Positions 1 through 4,966 of a stretch of 5,782 nucleotides of DNA are shown here, in pieces. A model generated the notes under the pieces. That model was given only the letters and a program-made list of their open reading frames with translations. It searched no databases and was not told where the DNA came from. The stretch is taken from the NCBI GenBank assembly GCA_947383065.1, contig CANDCB010000067.1, positions 1 to 5,782 on the forward strand, given 5' to 3'. The position numbers and the translations under genes were made by a program. The first letter of the stretch is position 1. Every line of letters starts with the position of its first letter. The stretch comes from an uncultured Bacillota bacterium (GTDB lineage: Bacteria; Bacillota_I; Bacilli_A; RF39; UBA660).

Positions 1-335
1 CATTTGATTCTAAATTAATGACACGTTTATTTGATAATATTATTAATAATAGTGTAAAGCATAATGAAAAAAAAGTTACTATTTATTTTAAGTTAAAAAA
101 GGTTAAAGATAAGGTTAAAATAATTTTAGCTGATGATGGTAAAGGAATAGATAAAAATAATAATTTAAATTTATTTAATGCTTTTATTACAGGAGATGAA
201 GCTAGGAATAATGGTAGTGGAACAGGTCTTGGATTATTTATAGCTAAAAGAGTAGTAGAAATTCATGATGGTAAAATAAAGTTAATAAAAAAACCTAAAT
301 CTCCTTATAAATTTGCGATTGAAATAGAATTTTAA
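1..335 (+). CDS. Sensor histidine kinase, C-terminal ATP-binding domain (5' truncated by window)
   Basis: This is the end of a two-component sensor kinase, which would phosphorylate a partner response regulator using ATP. The reading frame (first full codon at base 3) is open to the window edge, reading FDSKLMTRLFDNIINNSVKHN, so the Met at 18 is internal and not the start. The HATPase_c signatures appear in order: N box LFDNIINNSVKHN (nt 27-65), G1 box DDGKGID (132-152), an F-box-like NLFNAF, and G2 box GTGLGL (219-236) followed by FIAKRVVEIHDGKI. The domain looks intact and ends normally. The sensor, membrane segments and phospho-accepting His lie upstream and are not visible. Kinases of this type are usually encoded just after an OmpR-family regulator; that regulator is not in the window. 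A terminator overlaps the stop codon, so this gene ends its own transcript. Proximity to the surface-modification operon and its 11-bp direct repeats makes regulation of that operon plausible (inference). The domain call is secure; the signal sensed is unknown. Confidence 0.93.
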   Translation, partial: FDSKLMTRLFDNIINNSVKHNEKKVTIYFKLKKVKDKVKIILADDGKGIDKNNNLNLFNAFITGDEARNNGSGTGLGLFIAKRVVEIHDGKIKLIKKPKSPYKFAIEIEF

Positions 336-345
336 TCGCTTTTTT
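315..345 (+). terminator. Intrinsic terminator overlapping the kinase stop codon
   Basis: The arms GCGATTGAAAT (315-325) and ATTTTAATCGC (329-339) form an 11-bp stem with one G-U pair (321/333) and a 3-nt loop (AGA). Six T residues (340-345) follow at once, then CTT. The left arm and loop lie within the last kinase codons and the stop codon TAA (333-335) is in the right arm. This is a classic Rho-independent structure. It separates the kinase transcript from the downstream operon. Confidence 0.88.
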
Positions 346-362
346 CTTGGAATATTAACAAA

Positions 363-391
363 TCTTAATGTTTTCTTAATTATATCTTAAT
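363..391 (+). promoter_or_regulatory. Triple 11-bp-spaced direct repeat, probable OmpR/PhoB-family operator
   Basis: Three identical heptamers TCTTAAT lie at 363-369, 374-380 and 385-391, each separated by 4 nt, giving an exact 11-bp period. A degenerate copy (TATTAAC, 353-359) may precede them. Direct repeats at about 11 bp place winged-helix OmpR/PhoB regulators head to tail on one DNA face. The last copy ends 10 nt before the -10 hexamer, the geometry of PhoB-type boxes that replace the -35 element. The complementary strand reads ATTAAG-N5-ATTAAG, close to the streptococcal CiaR repeat (TTTAAG-N5-TTTAAG) as I remember it, though in the opposite orientation. The likely ligand is the partner regulator of the upstream kinase (inference). 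Confidence 0.72.
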
Positions 392-398
392 TAACGAC

Positions 399-407
399 TG
401 CTAAAAT
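399..407 (+). promoter_or_regulatory. Extended -10 promoter of the dlt-like operon
   Basis: The bases TG at 399-400, one spacer base, then TAAAAT at 402-407 match the extended -10 form TGnTATAAT with one mismatch. Start of transcription would be near 413-415, giving a leader of about 27 nt before the ATG at 441. No good -35 hexamer sits 16-18 bp upstream; that position is occupied by the third TCTTAAT repeat and its flank, consistent with activator-dependent initiation. Other AT-rich hexamers nearby (for example TTATAT at 407) are weaker choices. Confidence 0.6.
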
Positions 408-428
408 TATATATGTATAGCTATGAAA

Positions 429-435
429 GAGAGGA
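429..435 (+). promoter_or_regulatory. Ribosome binding site fixing the ligase start at 441
   Basis: GAGAGGA (429-435), with GAGG at 431-434 six bases before the ATG at 441, is a well-placed Shine-Dalgarno site. The in-frame ATG at 423 lies upstream of it and is preceded only by AT-rich bases with no purine-rich site. The 441 start also gives 504 residues, almost the same as classical DltA (about 503). Confidence 0.8.
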
Positions 436-440
436 TTTAC

Positions 441-1955
441 ATGAGATTAGTACTAGAGTATTTAGAAGAAAGTACAAAAAAGAATAAAGATAAAATAGCT
501 GTAATAGAAGAATCTAAAAAAGTAACTTATGGGGAATTACAATTATCTTCTAGAATTATTGGAACATGTTTATTAGAATATCTTAATATAAATAATCCAG
601 TAATAGTTTTTATGGATAAAGGGATTGATACTTTAGAAGCTTTTTTTGGTATTTTATATGCTGGTGGGTGTTATAGTTTAATTAATCCAGAATTACCATT
701 AAGTCGATTAAAAGTAATAAATGAGGTTTTAAAAAGTAATGTTGTTGTAACAAATCAAGAATATTATGAGAAAGCAGTGGAACTATTTCCTTTGTTAACT
801 GTTTTGATGGTTGAAGATATGCTTAAGTCTAATGTTGTGGATGATAAAAGATTAAATGAAGTTCGAAATAAGTTAATTGATTTAGATCCAGTTTATATTA
901 ATTTTACTTCTGGTTCTACAGGCATTCCAAAGGGAGTAGTTGTTGGAAACCGTTCAATAATTGATTTTATTGATGTTTTTACGAATGAGTTTGATTTTAA
1001 TGAAGATGATTTAATAGCTAATCAAGCACCGTTTGATTTTGATGTATCAGTTAAAGATATCTATTCAGCTTTGTGTGTGGGAGCAACACTAGTAATTGTT
1101 CCAAAAAAATTATTTTCGGCACCAGCGGCTTTGTTAGATTATCTAGTTTTAAATGAGGTAACTACGATGACTTGGGCAGTTTCAGCTCTTTGTTTGATTA
1201 CAACATTTCATGGACTAGATTATAAAGTACCAGTTAGTGTTAAAAAGATATTATTTAGTGGTGAAGTAATGCCAATTAAGCATTTAAGGATGTGGATGGA
1301 AAAACTTCCTGAAGCTGAGTTTATTAATGTTTATGGCCCAACTGAAATAACTTGTAATTGTACATATCATCGAGTAAAAAGAGATAAAGAGTATACTGAG
1401 TTGCCAATTGGAAGACCTTTTATTAATGAAAGAGTTATTCTTTTAGATGAAAACGATCAAGAAGTAACAACTAGTGATACTCCAGGAGAGATTTGTGTAG
1501 CTGGTTCGTGTTTAGCATTAGGATATTTTAGTAATGATCTACAAACTAAAAAATCTTTTGTTCAAAATCCATTGAATAAAAATTATATAGAATTGATTTA
1601 TAGAACAGGAGATTTAGGGAAATATAATAATGAAAATGAGTTAGTTTTTGTGGGTCGTAAGGATTTTCAAATTAAATATCAAGGTCATCGTATTGAATTA
1701 GAAGAAATAGATCGTAATGTCATGTTAGTTGAGGGGATAAGAAGGGTTTGTACAGTATTTGATGAAAAGAAACATAAATTATATTGTTTTTATGTTGGAG
1801 ATATTGATAAGGAAACAATAATTGATAATTTAAAGAAAAATGTTCCAGAATATATGATACCGTCAAAGTTTAAACAACTTGAAAATTTTGTTTTAACTAA
1901 AAATGGGAAAATAGACCGTAAGATTTTGATGAATTTAATTGAGGAGGGAAGATGA
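441..1955 (+). CDS. DltA-like amino-acid adenylating ligase (amino acid--carrier protein ligase)
   Basis: This cytosolic ANL-family enzyme (504 aa) should activate an amino acid as its aminoacyl-AMP and load it onto the carrier protein encoded at 3121. All adenylation motifs are visible: A3 P-loop FTSGSTGIPKGV (155-166), A4 PFDFDVSVKD (197-206) with Asp201 at the place of the amine-binding Asp of DltA/NRPS enzymes, A5 NVYGPTEIT (296-304), A6 GEICVAGSCLALGY (349-362), A7 YRTGDLG (387-393), hinge and A8 GRKDFQIKYQGHRIELEEID (405-424), and A10 NGKIDRK with catalytic Lys490. Length and the single-domain form (no condensation or fused carrier domain) match DltA. However, the DltA motif FCGEVLP, whose Cys is linked to D-Ala chirality, reads FSGEVMP here (Ser273), and A5 continues as CNCTYHRV rather than the DltA pattern. 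Substrate is therefore doubtful: D-alanine is possible, but with the adjacent decarboxylase another amino acid (Glu, Asp, or an omega-amino acid) is equally or more likely. It is the first gene of the operon, with its own promoter, and its stop overlaps the next start. Confidence 0.9.
   Translation: MRLVLEYLEESTKKNKDKIAVIEESKKVTYGELQLSSRIIGTCLLEYLNINNPVIVFMDKGIDTLEAFFGILYAGGCYSLINPELPLSRLKVINEVLKSNVVVTNQEYYEKAVELFPLLTVLMVEDMLKSNVVDDKRLNEVRNKLIDLDPVYINFTSGSTGIPKGVVVGNRSIIDFIDVFTNEFDFNEDDLIANQAPFDFDVSVKDIYSALCVGATLVIVPKKLFSAPAALLDYLVLNEVTTMTWAVSALCLITTFHGLDYKVPVSVKKILFSGEVMPIKHLRMWMEKLPEAEFINVYGPTEITCNCTYHRVKRDKEYTELPIGRPFINERVILLDENDQEVTTSDTPGEICVAGSCLALGYFSNDLQTKKSFVQNPLNKNYIELIYRTGDLGKYNNENELVFVGRKDFQIKYQGHRIELEEIDRNVMLVEGIRRVCTVFDEKKHKLYCFYVGDIDKETIIDNLKKNVPEYMIPSKFKQLENFVLTKNGKIDRKILMNLIEEGR
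1942..1948 (+). promoter_or_regulatory. Ribosome binding site for the decarboxylase; decides between two adjacent ATGs
   Basis: AGGAGGG (1942-1948) is a near-perfect Shine-Dalgarno site inside the end of the ligase gene. ATG occurs twice in a row at 1952 and 1955. From GGAGG (1943-1947) the gap is 4 nt to the first and 7 nt to the second. The second has the usual spacing and is preferred, but the first (one extra Met) cannot be excluded. Confidence 0.7.
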
Positions 1956-3118
1956 TGGATTTAACAAAGTTAGTTAAAAAATATGGAACTCCTTTGTATG
2001 TTTTTGATACAGATGCTATAAATGAGCGTATATCTTATATGAGGGAATATTTTTGTAATAAAAAGATATGTTTTGCAATAAAAGCAAATACTTTTGTTAT
2101 AAAAGAAATTATTAAAAATGTTGATTGTTTAGAGGTTTGCTCAAATGGTGAATATGAAATTTGCAAGAAATTAAAGGTTGATGGGGAAAAGATAGTTTTA
2201 TCTGGTGTTTATAAAAATCCGCTTGATTTTGAAAATATTTTTCAAAATAAGGAAGTTGTGGGGAAATTTACGGTTGAGTCTTTGACACAATATGAAATGT
2301 TAAAAATGCTGGCTACTAAGTATGAGAGAAAAATAAATATTTTAATAAGACTTACAAGTGGTAATCAATTTGGAATAAATGAAGATGAAGTAAAAACTAT
2401 AATAAGTCAAAAATGTGATTTTATTAATATAAAGGGAATTGAATATTTTTCTGGGACACAAAAGCATAATTTGAAAATAATAGCTAAAGAGATGAATCAT
2501 TTAAAGGAATTAGTTTTAGAGATTGAAGAAGCTTATGATATTTCTATATCTGAAATTGAATACGGCTTAGGACTTCCAGTTTATTATTTTGAAGGAGAAA
2601 CTTTTGATGAAGAAACTTATTTTAAAGAGCTTAATAATTTATTAGAAGAAAATTTTGCTAATAAAGTTATTACTTTAGAAATAGGACGTAGTTTAGTAGC
2701 TCATGCAGGTTATTACTTAACTAAGGTAGTTGATAAAAAAACAAATAAAAATGGTAATTTTGTAATATTAGATGGAGGAATTAATCATTTAGTTTATTAT
2801 GGTCAGTCAATGGCAATGAAGATTCCTAAATTTGATATTATACCATCTAAAACAGGAGATGTAGAAACATATAATTTATGTGGAGCTTTATGTACAATTA
2901 ATGATTTGATTGTAAAACAATTGTCTGTTCCAATATTAGATTTAAATGATATTTTCGTTTTTAAAAATGTTGGGGCTTATTCAGTTACAGAGGGTATTTC
3001 ACTATTTTTAAGTCGTGATTTACCTAAAGTACTTTTAATAAAAAATAATAAAGAAATATTGGTTAGGGAAACTATAAATACTTATAAAATTAATGAACCT
3101 AACTATGAAGGAGAATAA
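1955..3118 (+). CDS. Fold-III PLP-dependent decarboxylase, BtrK-like (putative aminoacyl-carrier-protein decarboxylase)
   Basis: This is an alanine-racemase-fold (Orn/DAP/Arg decarboxylase family 2) cytosolic enzyme of 387 aa; family members are usually about 390-430. N-terminal YGTPLYVFDTDAI (10-22) and FAIKAN (40-45) carry the PLP-binding Lys43. EVCSNGEYEI (60-69), YFSGTQ (164-169), YGLGLP (203-208), EIGRS (242-246), DGG (273-275), CGALCTIND (309-317; Cys313 and Asp317 as in LysA CESxD) and GAY (340-342) follow in family order. Both catalytic halves, including the Cys from the partner subunit, are present, so it looks active as a dimer. It departs from LysA at three sites: HIGSQ becomes FSGTQ, GGG becomes GLG, and EPGR becomes EIGR. 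From memory, BtrK of butirosin synthesis has a similar xYTGTQxLN block and also acts on an amino acid bound to a carrier protein. Its place between ligase and carrier genes supports a thioester-bound substrate such as glutamyl-S-carrier to GABA-S-carrier (inference). Alternatives are a diverged DAP decarboxylase supplying lysine, or a racemase. The start at 1952 (ATGA overlap) is also possible. Confidence 0.85.
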   Translation: MDLTKLVKKYGTPLYVFDTDAINERISYMREYFCNKKICFAIKANTFVIKEIIKNVDCLEVCSNGEYEICKKLKVDGEKIVLSGVYKNPLDFENIFQNKEVVGKFTVESLTQYEMLKMLATKYERKINILIRLTSGNQFGINEDEVKTIISQKCDFINIKGIEYFSGTQKHNLKIIAKEMNHLKELVLEIEEAYDISISEIEYGLGLPVYYFEGETFDEETYFKELNNLLEENFANKVITLEIGRSLVAHAGYYLTKVVDKKTNKNGNFVILDGGINHLVYYGQSMAMKIPKFDIIPSKTGDVETYNLCGALCTINDLIVKQLSVPILDLNDIFVFKNVGAYSVTEGISLFLSRDLPKVLLIKNNKEILVRETINTYKINEPNYEGE

Positions 3119-3120
3119 AA

Positions 3121-3351
3121 ATGAAAGAATTATTAAATATTTTAGAGGAGATTAAACCAGGGGTTGATTATGAAAATAGTGAAAGTTTAATTGATGATCA
3201 TTTATTAGATTCATTATCTATATTATCTTTAATTGCGGAAATTGAGGATAATTTTGATGTAGTTATTCCAACGGTTGAGATAGTTCCTGCTAATTTTAAT
3301 TCAGCTAAAAAAATAATGGAATTGATAAATAGGTTACAAGAGGAAGAATAG
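3121..3351 (+). CDS. Acyl/aminoacyl carrier protein, DltC-like
   Basis: This small acidic protein (76 aa; DltC is about 78) should carry the activated amino acid as a thioester on a 4'-phosphopantetheine arm. The attachment site is Ser31 in LLDSLSIL (28-35), at the start of predicted helix II. The downstream part, IAEIEDNFDVVIPTVEIVPANFNSAKKIMELI when read in pieces, follows the usual four-helix carrier pattern: helix II ending in the acidic ENxF-like EDNF (42-45), then VIP, then a Phe-Asn-Ser turn into helix IV. The LLDS core is shared with DltC and the NRPS-type D-S-L/F carriers. GAAGGAG (3107-3113) sits 7 nt before the ATG, inside the end of the decarboxylase gene, and only 2 nt separate the stop and start codons. 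It probably partners both the preceding ligase and decarboxylase and the following MBOAT protein. No phosphopantetheinyl transferase is encoded here, so it would rely on a host enzyme elsewhere. Confidence 0.92.
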   Translation: MKELLNILEEIKPGVDYENSESLIDDHLLDSLSILSLIAEIEDNFDVVIPTVEIVPANFNSAKKIMELINRLQEEE

Positions 3352-3352
3352 T

Positions 3353-4966
3353 ATGCAATATTGTGATGTTACATATTTCTTAGTTTTTCTGCCTATAGTT
3401 ATGCTTATTTATCAACTTTGTTCTAAGAAAGTGCGTCCCTTTATTTTATTAGTTGCTAGTTTTGTTTTTTTCTATTTATTAAGTGGTAAATTATTATTTT
3501 ATATACTTATTTCTATATTTTCTATTCATCATTTTGGCTTATGGTTATATGATAATAAAAAAGAGGAAGAAGAAGTTTTAGCTAATACAGTTAAAGAAGA
3601 TAGAAAAGTAGTTAAAAAAGCTTTTTTAAAAAAGAGAAAACAAATTCTTTTATTAGGTATTGTTGTCCAATTAAGTTTGTTGGTATTGTTAAAATATCTA
3701 TCTTTCTTATGTTTAAATGTAAATAATTTATTTAATTTACTTAATGTTCCTTTTAGAATAAAACAGTATAAATTTGCAGCTCCTATAGGGATATCATTTT
3801 ATACTTTACAAGCGATATCTTATTTAGTTGATGTTTATCGTGGTAAAATAATGACAGATAAAAATATTTTTAGATTGGCTTTATATATGTCATTCTTTCC
3901 CCAAGTTATGGAAGGACCTATAGCTAGATATAATGAAACGGCTGAGGATTTATATGCTGGCAATAAGTTAAAATACCATAATATTTGTTTTGGTCTTCAA
4001 AGAATTCTTTTTGGAATGTTAAAGAAAATAGTTGTAGCTGATCGTTTAAATATTATAGTAAAGGCTATTTTTAAAGGCTATGCTTCATTAAATGGTGGAG
4101 TTATACTTTTAGGTGTGATTCTTTATACAATTCAGTTATATATGGATTTTTCAGGAGTTATGGATGTTGTAATTGGTAGTGGAGAAATATTTGGTGTAAA
4201 ATTGCCAGAAAACTTTAGACAACCATTTTTTGCTAGAACTATATCAGATTTCTGGGCAAGATGGCATATTACATTAGGAACATGGTTTAAAGATTATATA
4301 TTTTATCCAATATCTTTATCTCAGTTTTCTAAAAAAACAACAAAATTTTTAAAGCCGAAAATCGGTAGTCATTTTGGACCATTAGTTGCGGGAACTGTTG
4401 CTTTATTTGCGGTTTGGTTTTGTAATGGATTATGGCATGGTGCGGGATATAATTATTTGTTTTTTGGAATGTATCATTTTGGCTTTATTTTACTTGGAAA
4501 TGTTTTTGCACCATTATTTTCTAAATTTTATGAAATAACAAAAATAAATCGTAATAATATAATAATAAGAATAATTGGAGCGATAAGAACAACTGTTATT
4601 GTTATTTTTGGCGAATTATTTTTTAGAGCGCCAACTTTAACAAGTGGTTTTGTAATGTTTAAAAAAATATTTACAGAATTTAGTTTTGCAAGTTTTAAAA
4701 ATAAATTTATTTTTACTTTAGGATTAGATAAATTTGATTTTATTATTGTAGGAGTAACTTTAGTTATAATTTTAGTTTTTAGTTTTCTTAAGGAAAATAA
4801 TATAAATATTAGGGAAGTTATTGCTAGAAGAAATATTGTTTTTAGATGGATTTTATATTATTTGTTAATATTTTATATCTTAATTTTTGGTGCTTATGGT
4901 TCTGGATATGTACCAGTTGATCCAATGTATGCAAGTTTTAAGGGGAATGTTTATGAGAAAATATAA
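3353..4966 (+). CDS. MBOAT-family membrane O-acyltransferase (AlgI/DltB-like)
   Basis: This is a multispanning membrane protein (537 aa, about 11-12 hydrophobic segments) of the membrane-bound O-acyltransferase family. It should take an acyl group from the cytosolic carrier and hand it to an acceptor on or across the membrane. Family motifs are clear: PIGISFYTLQAISYLVDVYRG (144-164), the QxxxGP-type block FFPQVMEGPIARY (181-193), LYMDFSG (262-268), FWARWHITLGTWFKDYIFYP (300-319) with His305, and FCNGLWHGAGYNY (356-368) with the invariant catalytic-type His362. The C-terminus FGAYGSGYVPVDP resembles the AlgI ending. The size and the GISFYTLQ...YRG wording fit the AlgI branch (about 470-540 aa) better than DltB (about 400). 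A charged stretch at 67-97 (EEEE, then many Lys/Arg) forms a probable cytosolic loop. GAGG (3340-3343) lies 9 nt before the ATG, just one base after the carrier stop. Its last 14 nt overlap the next gene. Donor and acceptor are not determined by sequence; context suggests an aminoacyl donor. Confidence 0.92.
   Translation: MQYCDVTYFLVFLPIVMLIYQLCSKKVRPFILLVASFVFFYLLSGKLLFYILISIFSIHHFGLWLYDNKKEEEEVLANTVKEDRKVVKKAFLKKRKQILLLGIVVQLSLLVLLKYLSFLCLNVNNLFNLLNVPFRIKQYKFAAPIGISFYTLQAISYLVDVYRGKIMTDKNIFRLALYMSFFPQVMEGPIARYNETAEDLYAGNKLKYHNICFGLQRILFGMLKKIVVADRLNIIVKAIFKGYASLNGGVILLGVILYTIQLYMDFSGVMDVVIGSGEIFGVKLPENFRQPFFARTISDFWARWHITLGTWFKDYIFYPISLSQFSKKTTKFLKPKIGSHFGPLVAGTVALFAVWFCNGLWHGAGYNYLFFGMYHFGFILLGNVFAPLFSKFYEITKINRNNIIIRIIGAIRTTVIVIFGELFFRAPTLTSGFVMFKKIFTEFSFASFKNKFIFTLGLDKFDFIIVGVTLVIILVFSFLKENNINIREVIARRNIVFRWILYYLLIFYILIFGAYGSGYVPVDPMYASFKGNVYEKI
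4941..4945 (+). promoter_or_regulatory. Ribosome binding site for the SGNH-protein gene
   Basis: AGGGG (4941-4945) inside the MBOAT gene is 7 nt before the ATG at 4953. An in-frame ATG at 4947 is only 1 nt from this site and could not be served by it, so 4953 is taken as the start. The site is weaker than those of the preceding genes. Confidence 0.5.

Noticed and set aside
18..20. ATG at 18 as the start of a small 105-residue protein
   Set aside because: The frame is open to the window edge and the residues before it (FDSKL) belong to the normal histidine-kinase N-box region, so it is an internal Met.
417..424. Palindrome ATAGCTAT near the transcription start as an operator
   Set aside because: Only 8 bp and in AT-rich DNA where such palindromes are common; no second copy nearby.
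423..440. Upstream in-frame ATG that would add six residues (MKERIY) to the ligase
   Set aside because: No Shine-Dalgarno site before it; the purine-rich site at 429-435 lies after it and serves the ATG at 441, which also gives the DltA length.
1953..1955. TGA read as Trp (Mycoplasma-type code)
   Set aside because: The ligase ends at the expected place after the A10 motif and the next gene starts in the overlap with its own ribosome binding site, so TGA is a stop.
1955..3118. Calling the decarboxylase lysA (diaminopimelate decarboxylase)
   Set aside because: The HIGSQ, GGG and EPGR blocks are altered and the gene sits between ligase and carrier, not in a lysine cluster; kept only as an alternative.
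4947..4952. Alternative SGNH start at ATG 4947
   Set aside because: Only 1 nt from the AGGGG site; the ATG at 4953 has workable spacing and starts a typical membrane anchor.
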